64,000 bases of DNA from Clostridia bacterium (GTDB taxonomy: Bacteria; Bacillota; Peptococcia; DRI-13; UBA5745): contig JAHDPO010000004.1 of the NCBI GenBank assembly GCA_018434325.1, positions 186,001-250,000 of the forward strand, read 5' to 3'. The notes beneath the pieces were generated by a model. It did no database searches, was not told where the DNA came from, and saw nothing but the letters and a program-made list of their open reading frames with translations. Numbering within the stretch: position 1 is the first letter of the stretch; each line of letters opens with the position of its first letter. Below, one piece after another: positions 17,959 to 26,589 of the stretch. A program made the position numbers and the translations under genes.

Positions 17959-17984
17959 CCGAAGTAGAAAATATCAGGTATAAT
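17955..17984 (+). promoter_or_regulatory. Sigma-A promoter overlapping the deacetylase stop codon
   Basis: TTGACC (17955-17960, 5 of 6) and a perfect TATAAT (17979-17984) are separated by 18 bases. The -35 contains the TGA stop of the preceding gene. The transcript would start near 17991 and lead to alaS. Confidence 0.7.
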
Positions 17985-18001
17985 TTGAAGATGGAATTAT
18001 G

Positions 18002-18039
18002 ACGTCCCGGCATGACGCAGAATGTCCGGGGCGTTTTTT
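18002..18039 (+). terminator. Terminator/attenuator in the alaS leader
   Basis: ACGTCCCGG (18002-18010) pairs with CCGGGGCGT (18026-18034), with one G-T pair, followed by six T. It lies about 11 nt after the predicted start point of the alaS promoter, so it can act as the deacetylase terminator and as an early attenuator. No T-box elements are seen. Confidence 0.65.
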
Positions 18040-18100
18040 GTAATGAGACGGAGAAAACTTACCGGCTCGTTATAAAACGCAAGAGAGGATGACAACTTCT

Positions 18101-20737
18101 ATGTTGACAGGCAACGAGATCAGAGAACGTTTTTTAAGTTATTTTGAGAGCAAAGGCCATACGCGGGTGGCCAGCTCCTCATTAGTCCCCTTCAAGGATC
18201 CCACACTTCTATTTACCAACGCCGGCATGAACCAGTTCAAGGACGTGTTTCTGGGTTTGGAGAAGCGGCCTTACAGCCGGGCCACCACCGCCCAAAAGTG
18301 CGTGAGGGCCGGCGGCAAGCATAACGACCTGGATACCGTGGGCCGCACAGCCCGCCACCATACCTTCTTTGAAATGCTGGGCAATTTCTCCTTCGGCGAT
18401 TATTTCAAAGAAGACGCCATCCGCTATGCCTGGGAGTTTTTGACGGTGGAGATGGGCCTGCCTCAGGACAAGCTCTATATCACCATTTATACCGATGATG
18501 ATGAGGCTGAGGCCTTATGGCTTAAGCAGACGCCGGTTCCCCAGGAGAGAATCATTCGCTTGGGTGAGAAAGACAACTTCTGGGCTATGGGCGATACCGG
18601 CCCCTGCGGCCCTTGCAGCGAAATTCACATCGACCGGGGTGAGAAGTACGCCTGCGGCCCTGACTGCGGTATCGGCAAATGCGATTGCGACCGTTTTCTG
18701 GAGATCTGGAATCTGGTCTTCATGCAGTATAACCGGGACACCGAAGGCAAGATGACGCCGCTGCCCAGACCCAGCATCGATACGGGCATGGGCCTGGAGC
18801 GCATCACCGCCGTAGTCCAGGATGCGGAATCCAATTACGATACGGACATCATGGCGGAAATCGTCAAAGCTGTAGAAGCTGTCTGCGGCCGGCCTTATTA
18901 TAAAGACATGCGCGGCTTCCCCTTCCGGGTAATTGCCGACCATATCCGTTCCTGCTCGTTCCTGATCAGCGACGGTGTTTTGCCCAGCAATGAAGGACGG
19001 GGCTACGTGCTGCGCCGGATTTTGCGGCGGGCCATCCGCTTCGGCAAGGTTTTGGGCATTGAAGGCCCATTTATGTACGATCTGGTGAATGTGGTCGTTA
19101 AGCAGATGGGTCAAGCCTATCCTGAGCTTATCGAAAACCAGGAGGCCGTCAAAACGGTAATCAAACGGGAAGAGGATCGTTTCCACGAAACCCTGGATGC
19201 CGGCATCAAGCTGGCCCAGGAAATTGTAGCGAAAACCAAGGAGCAGGGAGAGCAGGTGCTTGCCGGTCAGCAGGTATTCAAGCTTTACGATACTTACGGC
19301 TTCCCCTTTGATTTATCTCAGGATATTGCGGAGGAGGCGGGCCTGGCTATTGATAAGGAAGGCTTTGACGAAGCCATGGACCGTCAGCGCCGGCAGTCGA
19401 AGGAAGCCAGAAAAGAAGAGGGCGCCTGGGATGTGGCTTTGCTGATGAACCGGCTGAGCCAGGGAGCCGCCACGGAATTTTTGGGCTATGATACCTTGAC
19501 GGCCACCAGTGCGGCCACCATGATCGTCAGAGAAGAAGAGCAAGTAGATACCGCTAATGAAGGGGAAACGGTTCTGATGATTTTCCCCCGCACGCCTTTT
19601 TATGCGGAAAGCGGCGGCCAGGTTTCCGACCAGGGCCGGATCAGCGGCAAAGACGGCTTTGTGGAGGTGACCGGTGTTGCGAAATTGCCTGACGGCAGAA
19701 TCGTTCACCAGGGTCTGGTCTCCGGCCAGATCAGAAAGAATGAAGAATTCGCCTTGCAGGTAAGCCCCGAAAGCCGCCGGCAAATTCAGACGAACCACAC
19801 CGTTACCCACCTCCTGCATAAAGCCTTGCAGGAAGTATTGGGCAGCCATGTTACTCAGGCCGGCTCCGTGGTGGAAGCCTCCCGTCTGCGTTTTGACTTT
19901 GTTCATCATGGCGCCATGACTCCGGAAGAAATCCGGCAAGTGGAGTCTAAGGTTAACCAGGCTATTGCGGCTGCCTATCCCGTAAAGACGGAAGTCATGG
20001 AGCTGGAGGAGGCCAAAAAGGCCGGCGCTACCGCCTTGTTTGGCGAGAAGTACAGCGATGTGGTGCGGGTTGTTTCCATGGGCGATTACAGCAAAGAGCT
20101 TTGCGGCGGCGTTCATTTGCCCAACACCGCCTTTGCCGGCAGCTTCAAGATCATCAGCGAAGGGGCCGTCAGCGCCGGTATCCGCAGAATCGAGGCTACC
20201 AGCGGCGCCGGGGTGTTGGCTCTATTGGAAGAGAAGGAAGGCGCTATTAAATCCATTGCCGCTATCCTGAAAGCTCCTGCCGCCGCCCTGGAAAAAAAGG
20301 TGCAGAATCTGGTGGACAGCAATAAAACACTGGAGAAAGCGCTGGAAAAAGCGGAAAGCAAGGTAGCTGCCCTGCAAAGCGGCAAGCTGATGGATAAAGT
20401 GCAAATGATTGGCGAAACCCCGGTTTTGATTTCCCGGGTGGAAGCCAGGGATAAAGAAAGCTTCCTGGGCCTTTCCGATACGTTCAAAGAAAAGCTGGGC
20501 AGCGGCATTGTGGTTTTAGGCGCGGTGATGGAGGATAAGGTCAGCTTTATCGTTACCGTCTCTAAGGATTTGGTGGACAAGGGTTACCATGCCGGCAATC
20601 TGGTCCGGGAAATTGCCAAGGTGGCGGGAGGCAGCGGCGGCGGCCGGCCGGATATGGCCCAGGCCGGCGGCAAAGATCCGGCCATGCTGGACAAAGCCCT
20701 GGAAGAAGCGGCAAAAATTATCCAAAGCGTTAAATAA
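18101..20737 (+). CDS. alaS: Alanyl-tRNA synthetase
   Basis: An 878-residue class II synthetase that charges tRNA-Ala and edits mischarged Ser/Gly. It opens LTGNEIRERFLSYFESKGH. The editing-site zinc ligands are in NHTVTHLLHK and CGGVH, and the C-terminal DHHA1/C-Ala domain has GGGRPDMAQAGG. ATG 18089 is an alternative start, but AAGAGAGG abuts it, and 18101 fits the family N-terminus with a 12-base spacing. The alaS-ireB-ruvX-yrzB-mltG order is widespread in Firmicutes. Confidence 0.97.
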   Translation: MLTGNEIRERFLSYFESKGHTRVASSSLVPFKDPTLLFTNAGMNQFKDVFLGLEKRPYSRATTAQKCVRAGGKHNDLDTVGRTARHHTFFEMLGNFSFGDYFKEDAIRYAWEFLTVEMGLPQDKLYITIYTDDDEAEALWLKQTPVPQERIIRLGEKDNFWAMGDTGPCGPCSEIHIDRGEKYACGPDCGIGKCDCDRFLEIWNLVFMQYNRDTEGKMTPLPRPSIDTGMGLERITAVVQDAESNYDTDIMAEIVKAVEAVCGRPYYKDMRGFPFRVIADHIRSCSFLISDGVLPSNEGRGYVLRRILRRAIRFGKVLGIEGPFMYDLVNVVVKQMGQAYPELIENQEAVKTVIKREEDRFHETLDAGIKLAQEIVAKTKEQGEQVLAGQQVFKLYDTYGFPFDLSQDIAEEAGLAIDKEGFDEAMDRQRRQSKEARKEEGAWDVALLMNRLSQGAATEFLGYDTLTATSAATMIVREEEQVDTANEGETVLMIFPRTPFYAESGGQVSDQGRISGKDGFVEVTGVAKLPDGRIVHQGLVSGQIRKNEEFALQVSPESRRQIQTNHTVTHLLHKALQEVLGSHVTQAGSVVEASRLRFDFVHHGAMTPEEIRQVESKVNQAIAAAYPVKTEVMELEEAKKAGATALFGEKYSDVVRVVSMGDYSKELCGGVHLPNTAFAGSFKIISEGAVSAGIRRIEATSGAGVLALLEEKEGAIKSIAAILKAPAAALEKKVQNLVDSNKTLEKALEKAESKVAALQSGKLMDKVQMIGETPVLISRVEARDKESFLGLSDTFKEKLGSGIVVLGAVMEDKVSFIVTVSKDLVDKGYHAGNLVREIAKVAGGSGGGRPDMAQAGGKDPAMLDKALEEAAKIIQSVK

Positions 20738-20830
20738 TCTTCATTTGTGTGCGGCCTGCAAGTGTGATAAGATAATGGTACAATCCGTTATCGATGAGCG
20801 TAGGCGGTCTGTCCGGAAGGAGGGGTTACC

Positions 20831-21118
20831 ATGGACAAAAAAGAACAGCAGCGGAATATAGGCAATCAGAATATGGATCATACGGTGATGTTCAAGATAA
20901 AGAACGAGGCGGAAATCAGCACCAGGGAGCTTTTGCAGCATGTGTACAAAGCCCTGGAGGAAAAAGGCTATTCGCCGGTTAATCAAATTGTCGGCTATCT
21001 GTTGTCCGGCGACCCGGCTTACATCACCAGCCACCAGAATGCCCGCAACATGATCCGCCGTTTAGATCGGGACGAGCTTTTAGAAGAGCTGGTTACCGAG
21101 TATCTTAAGGCAAAGTAA
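20831..21118 (+). CDS. ireB: IreB family regulatory phosphoprotein (UPF0297)
   Basis: A 95-residue UPF0297 protein. In Enterococcus IreB is a substrate of the Ser/Thr kinase IreK and affects cephalosporin resistance. Conserved text includes [28 protein letters not shown] and [29 protein letters not shown] precedes the ATG. Its stop is directly followed by the ruvX ATG with no intervening base. Confidence 0.93.
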   Translation: MDKKEQQRNIGNQNMDHTVMFKIKNEAEISTRELLQHVYKALEEKGYSPVNQIVGYLLSGDPAYITSHQNARNMIRRLDRDELLEELVTEYLKAK

Positions 21119-21553
21119 ATGATCGGATTAGACGTAGGAGATCGCAGGATCGGTATTGCCGCCGCCGACGGCTTGGGCATTACCGCTCAAGGGCTGCCGA
21201 CTTTGGAGCGGCGCAAGCCGGCAGAGGATTTAGATGCCTTAATTCGTGTCCTCAATGAGCGGAAGGCCTCCAAGCTGGTGGTGGGTCTGCCCAAAAACAT
21301 GGACGGCAGCATCGGTTTTCAAGGGGAGAAGGTTCGGGAATTTATTCAGGCCCTGCTGGAGAGAATCGCAGAAGCCGGCCTGGCTTTGCCGGAAGTGATT
21401 TACTGGGATGAGCGGCTGACTACGGTGGCGGCTCACCGTACGTTACTGGAGGCCGATGTTTCCCGCAAAAAACGTAAGGGTGTGGTGGATAAGCTGTCGG
21501 CCGTATTTATCCTCCAAGGCTATTTGGATCGGGAAGCTCAAAAACGGTGCTAA
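21119..21553 (+). CDS. ruvX: Putative Holliday junction resolvase RuvX (YqgF)
   Basis: A 144-residue RNase-H-fold nuclease implicated in pre-16S rRNA 5' maturation and perhaps junction resolution. Catalytic acidic motifs are LDVGDRRIG (residues 4-12), the conserved VVGLPKNMDGS, and WDERLTTVAA near 101-110. The start codon abuts the ireB stop, so translation is coupled. The stop codon lies in the first copy of a 15-base near-perfect direct repeat. Confidence 0.93.
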   Translation: MIGLDVGDRRIGIAAADGLGITAQGLPTLERRKPAEDLDALIRVLNERKASKLVVGLPKNMDGSIGFQGEKVREFIQALLERIAEAGLALPEVIYWDERLTTVAAHRTLLEADVSRKKRKGVVDKLSAVFILQGYLDREAQKRC

Positions 21554-21570
21554 CCCAAAAACGGTACTAA
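21539..21570 (+). repeat. 17-base-period direct repeat over the ruvX stop
   Basis: CAAAAACGGTGCTAA (21539-21553) and CAAAAACGGTACTAA (21556-21570) differ at one base. The first copy supplies the last codons and TAA of ruvX. Confidence 0.7.
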
Positions 21571-21596
21571 ATTGTGCCGAAAATAGCGCCTATCTA

Positions 21597-21625
21597 TTGA
21601 CAACCGTACATAATGAAAGTACAAT
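21597..21625 (+). promoter_or_regulatory. Sigma-A promoter for yrzB
   Basis: A perfect TTGACA (21597-21602), a 17-base spacer and TACAAT (21620-21625, 5 of 6) predict a start near 21632 and a leader of about 54 nt. Confidence 0.75.
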
Positions 21626-21685
21626 TACCGGGAATAGAACGTTAGTGAAGTGGGAAATGTATGAAAAAAGCGAGGTGTAATCAAT

Positions 21686-21982
21686 ATGGCAGAAGATAAG
21701 GATATCCTGGAAAACGAAAATGTAGTGTTAGTTGATGAGGATGGCGTAGAGCATACTTTTGTATTGCTGGATGTCATCGAAGTAGAAGGTAGCGAATACG
21801 CTATACTTCAGCCTATAGATGAAGATTTGACCGATGACGAAGAACCGGAAGCCGTGATTTTAAAGATCGCCACCGATGAGAATGGCGAAGAAATCCTTGC
21901 CGACATTGAAGACGACGAGGAATGGGAGAAAGTCGCAGATTTCTGGCAGGATGCCATGGAAGCTGAAGGCGAAGACGAGTAA
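21686..21982 (+). CDS. yrzB: DUF1292 (YrzB-like) acidic protein
   Basis: A 98-residue, highly acidic protein of the DUF1292/UPF0473 family, whose function is unknown. The conserved core is VVLVDEDGVEHTFVLLD, followed by SEYAILQP and a C-terminal acidic helix ending AEGEDE. GCGAGGTGT lies upstream. It is the usual neighbour of ireB and ruvX but here has its own strong promoter. Confidence 0.88.
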   Translation: MAEDKDILENENVVLVDEDGVEHTFVLLDVIEVEGSEYAILQPIDEDLTDDEEPEAVILKIATDENGEEILADIEDDEEWEKVADFWQDAMEAEGEDE

Positions 21983-22017
21983 ACTCCCTAAATAAAATAG
22001 ATATGATTTTATAGGCG

Positions 22018-22053
22018 GAGGTGCAGCGGAAATGCTACGCCTCTGTTGCATTT
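22018..22053 (+). terminator. Weak terminator-like hairpin after yrzB
   Basis: GAGGTGCAGC (22018-22027) pairs with GCTACGCCTC (22034-22043), with one mismatch and one G-T pair. Only TGTTGCATTT follows, so termination would be partial at best. Confidence 0.3.
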
Positions 22054-22105
22054 ATCCTACTTTTTTTGATAGAATATCCTATAGTGTTTTAAAAGGAAGT
22101 GGAAT

Positions 22106-23257
22106 ATGGCGAATCAAGAATATCAAAAAGATTCTTCCGCTAATACGGATGTATCCGTTGAGGAGATAAAAAACCAGCCCGCTGTCCTTAGGACCCGCAA
22201 AAAAAAGCAGGGCAAAGGCGGCCTGGCTTTTCTGGTTTTGATTATTCTGGCAGCAGCCTTGGCTGTCGGAATTGTTGGCGGCAGGTATATCCAATCCCTG
22301 GATGACCGCTGGCTGGAGGATCTGGAGCCTGTCATGACTTCAGGAGCCCAGGAGTTCATCTTCACGGTAGAAAGAGGCTGGACCTTATCCCGGACGGCTC
22401 AGGCCCTGGCCGAAAACCAATTGATCCGCAGCGCTGAAAGCTTTGTGCGCTTAGGCAAGCAGGAGGGTCAGGCAGAGGCGTTAAAGGCCGGACGTTATTT
22501 GCTTTCGCCTGCCATGAGCAGCCCGGAGATTCTGGAAGAGCTGGTCAAGGGCAATCTGCTGACGGCCAAGTTTACCATACCGGAGGGCTATACCCTGCGG
22601 CAGATCGCCAAGGTGTTTGCAGAAAAAGGCATTGCTGCCGAGGAGGATTTCTGGCAGTGCGTGAAAGAAGGCCAGTTTGACTACAGCTTCTTAGAAGGCC
22701 TGCCGGCGGACGAACACCGGCTGGAGGGTTATCTTTTTCCGGATACGTATGTTATTGAGATCGATGAATCGCTGGAATCCGTCATCAACCGTATGCTGAA
22801 GCGCTACCAGGAAATTTGGCAGGGCCTGCCCTCGAAGCATAGCAAGCTTAGCGACCGGGAGATACTGATCCTTGCGTCGATCGTTCAAAACGAAGTGAAG
22901 CTGGATGAGGAGCGGCCTGTTGCCGCCGGCGTTTTTTATAACCGGCTGGCCAAAAACATGCTGCTGCAATCCTGCTCCACGGTGCAGTATTATTTTGAAG
23001 AGCCAAAATTCCCCTTGCTGACGTCGGATACCAAGATTGATTTTCCGTATAATACCTATATCTATACGGGTTTGCCTCCGGGTCCCGTCGGCTCTCCCGG
23101 CAAAGTTTCCCTGGAGGCGGCCATGGCCCCGGCGGATACGGATTATCTTTATTTTGTGGCCAGGGAAGACGGCAGCGGCGGTCATTATTTCTCGAAGACC
23201 TTAAACGAGCATAATCGGGCCGTGAACCAGGCCAGAGCCAACCGCAATAAACAATAA
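22106..23257 (+). CDS. mltG: Endolytic transglycosylase MltG
   Basis: A 383-residue YceG-family membrane protein that cuts nascent peptidoglycan strands and sets glycan length. A cytoplasmic basic stretch (RKKKQGKGG) precedes one transmembrane span near 40-62. The extracellular YceG domain contains the conserved LASIVQNEV region (about 257-265) with the expected Glu, then AAGVFYNRL and GLPPGPVGSPG. AAAAGGAAGTG precedes the ATG. It closes the alaS-mltG neighbourhood. Confidence 0.93.
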   Translation: MANQEYQKDSSANTDVSVEEIKNQPAVLRTRKKKQGKGGLAFLVLIILAAALAVGIVGGRYIQSLDDRWLEDLEPVMTSGAQEFIFTVERGWTLSRTAQALAENQLIRSAESFVRLGKQEGQAEALKAGRYLLSPAMSSPEILEELVKGNLLTAKFTIPEGYTLRQIAKVFAEKGIAAEEDFWQCVKEGQFDYSFLEGLPADEHRLEGYLFPDTYVIEIDESLESVINRMLKRYQEIWQGLPSKHSKLSDREILILASIVQNEVKLDEERPVAAGVFYNRLAKNMLLQSCSTVQYYFEEPKFPLLTSDTKIDFPYNTYIYTGLPPGPVGSPGKVSLEAAMAPADTDYLYFVAREDGSGGHYFSKTLNEHNRAVNQARANRNKQ

Positions 23258-23290
23258 ATTTAAAATCCTCATCAGCAAAAAGGAGTTTCC

Positions 23291-24508
23291 ATGGAATTAT
23301 TAGCTCCTGCCGGCAGCTTGGAAAAGCTGAAAGCGGCAGTTCTTTTTGGCGCCGACGCCGTTTATTTGGCTGGCAAAACTTATGGTCTGCGGGCCTTTTC
23401 CGACAACTTCGATCTGGAAGAAATGAAAGAGGGGATTGCCTTTGCCCACGGTCATGGCGCCAAGGCCTATGTGACCGTCAATATCTATGCCCGCAATCAG
23501 GATCTGGCAGGGCTGCCGGACTATCTCAAAGAGCTTGCGGAGGTTCAGGCCGATTCCGTAGTGGTTTCCGATCCCGGCGTCTTTCGTCTGGTCCGCCAGA
23601 CTATCCCCGGGATGCCGGTGCATATCAGCACCCAGGCCAATACCACCAACTGGCAGGCAGCTGCCTTCTGGCAGGAGCTGGGCGCTTCCCGGGTTGTGCT
23701 GGCCCGAGAGCTGGCTGCCGGCGATATCCTGACCATTCATCAGCAGCTGCCGCAATTAGAACTGGAGGTTTTCGTTCATGGGGCTATGTGCATGTCCTAT
23801 TCGGGGCGCTGCCTGATCAGCAATTATCTGACAGGCCGGGACGCCAATCAGGGCGCCTGCGCCCAGCCCTGCCGCTGGAATTACCGGCTGGTGGAAGAAA
23901 AACGGCCGGGCGAGTATTATCCTCTTTTGGAAGATGAGCGGGGCAGCTATATTTTTAATTCCAAAGATCTCTGCCTTTTGGAACAGATTCCGCTGCTGCA
24001 TCAGGCCGGCGTTTGCAGCCTGAAAGTGGAGGGCCGGATGAAAAGCGTTCATTATGTGGCTTCCGTGATCAAAATTTACCGGGAAGCCCTTGATGCTTAT
24101 GCCGCCGACCCCGAGAATTGGCAGATTCGCCGGGAATGGCTCCAGGAGCTTGACCGGATCAGCCATCGGGAATACACCACAGGCTTTTTTTTAGGCGATG
24201 ATCCAGGCAGCCAGGACGCCAAAATCAATTTGGGGGACAATACCTCCGGCAAAAACCACGATTTTCTGGGCTTGGTTCTTGATTATGACTGGGAGCAAAA
24301 GCGGGTGCTGCTGGAACAGCGCAACCGTTTTCAGGAAGGGGATCTGCTGGAGTTTGTGCCGCCTCAGGGTCCCAGCTTCACGGTCAATGTTGCAGGCATG
24401 ACCGATGAAGAAGGCAATCCGGTGACGGCGGCGCCGCATCCTCAGCAGCGGCTTTACCTGCCTTTTTCCTCGGCGGTGGCGCCCTGGACGATGATCAGAA
24501 GGGGTTAA
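23291..24508 (+). CDS. Peptidase U32 family protein, probable tRNA hydroxylation factor
   Basis: A 405-residue U32 protein. It begins ELLAPAGSLEKLKAAVLFGADAVYLAG, with HISTQANTTN and the Cys-bearing signature spanning VHGAMCMSYSGRC and ACAQPCRWNY, plus the SLKVEGRMKS stretch. Relatives next to mltG in Firmicutes (YrrN/YrrO, TrhP) take part in tRNA 5-hydroxyuridine formation, so that is the favoured role rather than proteolysis. AAAAAGGAG precedes the ATG. Confidence 0.88.
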   Translation: MELLAPAGSLEKLKAAVLFGADAVYLAGKTYGLRAFSDNFDLEEMKEGIAFAHGHGAKAYVTVNIYARNQDLAGLPDYLKELAEVQADSVVVSDPGVFRLVRQTIPGMPVHISTQANTTNWQAAAFWQELGASRVVLARELAAGDILTIHQQLPQLELEVFVHGAMCMSYSGRCLISNYLTGRDANQGACAQPCRWNYRLVEEKRPGEYYPLLEDERGSYIFNSKDLCLLEQIPLLHQAGVCSLKVEGRMKSVHYVASVIKIYREALDAYAADPENWQIRREWLQELDRISHREYTTGFFLGDDPGSQDAKINLGDNTSGKNHDFLGLVLDYDWEQKRVLLEQRNRFQEGDLLEFVPPQGPSFTVNVAGMTDEEGNPVTAAPHPQQRLYLPFSSAVAPWTMIRRG

Positions 24509-24520
24509 GGGCAGCCAAAA

Positions 24521-24736
24521 ATGAAAAATGACTCAAATGATTCAATAGAATTTTTCGTTAAGGCAGCCAGGGACAGGATTGCTTATGTGACAAAAACCGT
24601 TGAAGCCATGGGCCATCTGGCCATTATTTCGACGATCGACAGGCAGGAAGGCACATTGAGGGTGATTTGCGATCCCCAAGCATCAGGCCAGGTTCAAGAA
24701 CTGCTGCTATCTTTGGGATGCCAACCCCTTGCCTGA
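24521..24736 (+). CDS. DUF4911 domain protein
   Basis: A 71-residue protein resembling DUF4911 (IEFFVKAARDRIAYVTKTVE, then LRVICDPQASGQVQELL), with a predicted alpha/beta ferredoxin-like fold and no known function. It follows the U32 gene by 12 bases, as is common in clostridia, and GGGTTAAGGG supplies a modest ribosome site. A strong terminator follows. Confidence 0.7.
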   Translation: MKNDSNDSIEFFVKAARDRIAYVTKTVEAMGHLAIISTIDRQEGTLRVICDPQASGQVQELLLSLGCQPLA

Positions 24737-24786
24737 AACGGATACCTATTGTAATTGCAGATTAGTATTGCGTTTGAAAAATCTCA

Positions 24787-24819
24787 ACCCCGGCAAGACT
24801 ATTGCCGGGGTGATTTTTT
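24787..24819 (+). terminator. Terminator whose 3' arm carries the PBP Shine-Dalgarno
   Basis: ACCCCGGCAA (24787-24796) pairs perfectly with TTGCCGGGGT (24802-24811), with a 5-base loop, then GATTTTTT. GGGGTGA (24807-24813) is the only ribosome site for the ATG at 24823. Confidence 0.85.
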
Positions 24820-24822
24820 ATC

Positions 24823-26472
24823 ATGGAAAGAAAAAAAAGGATTTACGGCTTTGCTGTCTTATTCAGCATGGTCTTTTTATCCCTGCTGGGGCGTCTTGCT
24901 TATATTCAGCTTTTTACCGGCGCCCATAGCGGCGATTCCCTGGCTTTATACGCCGCTCAGCGCTCCGACGGCAGCTTTGCGGCCGAGGAATATTTGCGGG
25001 GAGATATTTTGGATCGCTGGGGCAACAGCCTGACCGCTTCGGCTATGGCCAGCCGTCTGGTGGTTTTTCCGCAAAATCTGAATCTGGATTTATTGCAATC
25101 CTCTCAGCTTTTAGCTCAGCGCCTACAGGAAGCCTTAAATTTATCGGATCTGGCAGAATTGAAAGCTATTTCCGGGCGGCAAAAAATATATTTCCATCTT
25201 GATGATCAGGAGCTGTTAAGGGAAATAGAGGAAGCGGCTCTGCCCGGATTATCGGTGCTGCCTATGAAATTCCGTTATGGCAAAGGCTCGCTGGCCCGGC
25301 ATTTCGTGGGCTACCTGTATGAGAAAGACGGCAGAGGAGCTTTTGGCCTGGAAAAAGAATACGATCAGCTGCTGCAAGGAAACAAGCCGGAGTATGCTAT
25401 CGACGGGGTAAAGGATGTAACGGGCTTTCTGCTGCCGGGATACATTAAAACCGGCGAAAACCGGCCGGATCAGCAGCGCCATGACCTGATTACCACCATT
25501 GACAGGGATCTCCAAAGAAAAGCGGAAGAAATCGCTGCCAGAACCATGAAAAAAGGAGCTTTGGTTATCATGAGCGTGGAAGGCAGCGAGATTTTAGCCG
25601 CCGTAAGTCGGCCGGATTTTGAGCAAAACCGGATTAAGGATTATTTGGATGGCGGCGACCAGCTCATCGACAGAGTCAGCCGCAAGGCTTTTTATCCCGG
25701 CTCCGTTTTTAAATTAGTCACCGCCGCCGCAGCCTTAGAGTATGCCGGCGAACAAGGCGTCGATCTGCGAAGCGTGCAATACGAATGCAAGGGCAGCTAC
25801 GCCTTTGACAACGGTGTAACTATCGGCTGTCTCGGCAGACATGGCCGCCTCGATCTCCGCCAGGCTTTTGAAGTCTCCTGCAACGGCTATTTCATTAATC
25901 TGATACGTCAATGGGGCGGAGCGCCGGCTTTAAAAAAAATCTGTGATCGTTTTGAACTGGATACGTATTTTGATGATAATGCCGGACCGATACTATTGGC
26001 AAATACGGCCATCGGCCAGCAGGGGATTATGGTGAGCCCTCTGCAAATGGCCAGAATATACGCCTGCATTGCCCGGGGCGGCTTGGATCAGCAGCCCGCT
26101 AAGGTTCTCTATGCCGTAGACCGTAACGGCCTTCGGGAGCCTTTAGAGAAGGGACGGCGTTTGACCAGGGTATTCAGCACTAAAACTGCCGCAATTCTTC
26201 AGGATTGTTTGCGTTTCACGGCTTTGGAGGGAACGGCGAAAAGCGGCAATGGCCAGCTTTATCGGGTAGGAGGCAAAACGGGTACGGCCGAAGCGGGTAA
26301 GGATAACCGGGTATTGGCCTGGTATTGCGGTTATTTGCCGGTGGAGGCGCCGGCTTACGCCATTGCCGTTATGGTGGAAGAAAATATTGAAGGCAGCAAT
26401 CAGGGCTTGCGAGGCGGCCGGGACGCCGCCGCTATTTTTAAAGAAGTGGGCCAAGTCCTGGCGGTCAGATGA
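24823..26472 (+). CDS. Class B penicillin-binding protein (transpeptidase)
   Basis: A 549-residue PBP with a short basic N-terminus (MERKKR), one membrane span (about 7-29), a dimerisation domain and a transpeptidase domain. Active-site motifs are intact: SVFK at 294-297, SCN at 352-354 and KTG at 485-487. There is no C-terminal PASTA domain. This fits an FtsI/PBP2-type enzyme that cross-links peptidoglycan in division, elongation or sporulation. It is not adjacent to mre or mra genes, so the exact role is open. The ATG comes just after a terminator. Confidence 0.88.
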   Translation: MERKKRIYGFAVLFSMVFLSLLGRLAYIQLFTGAHSGDSLALYAAQRSDGSFAAEEYLRGDILDRWGNSLTASAMASRLVVFPQNLNLDLLQSSQLLAQRLQEALNLSDLAELKAISGRQKIYFHLDDQELLREIEEAALPGLSVLPMKFRYGKGSLARHFVGYLYEKDGRGAFGLEKEYDQLLQGNKPEYAIDGVKDVTGFLLPGYIKTGENRPDQQRHDLITTIDRDLQRKAEEIAARTMKKGALVIMSVEGSEILAAVSRPDFEQNRIKDYLDGGDQLIDRVSRKAFYPGSVFKLVTAAAALEYAGEQGVDLRSVQYECKGSYAFDNGVTIGCLGRHGRLDLRQAFEVSCNGYFINLIRQWGGAPALKKICDRFELDTYFDDNAGPILLANTAIGQQGIMVSPLQMARIYACIARGGLDQQPAKVLYAVDRNGLREPLEKGRRLTRVFSTKTAAILQDCLRFTALEGTAKSGNGQLYRVGGKTGTAEAGKDNRVLAWYCGYLPVEAPAYAIAVMVEENIEGSNQGLRGGRDAAAIFKEVGQVLAVR

Positions 26473-26501
26473 GAACCCATGGGCTAATACTGGTAAGCTG
26501 C

Positions 26502-26530
26502 TTGACAGCCGGGATCGGCCCCATTATAAT
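26502..26530 (+). promoter_or_regulatory. Fully consensus sigma-A promoter
   Basis: TTGACA (26502-26507) and TATAAT (26525-26530) are both perfect, with an ideal 17-base spacer. The start would be near 26537, giving a leader of about 53 nt before the zinc-ribbon gene. Confidence 0.85.
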
Positions 26531-26589
26531 TATTTTCGGTTTTAAAAATTTTATATTATTTTTAGGGATCAGGAAAGAAGGAGAACAGA

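Noticed and set aside
17985-18100. T-box leader for alaS
   Set aside because: The leader is about 110 nt with no specifier loop, AGGGTGG motif or antiterminator.
19313-20116. 267-codon minus-strand frame
   Set aside because: It lies inside alaS, in an antisense frame with no independent support.
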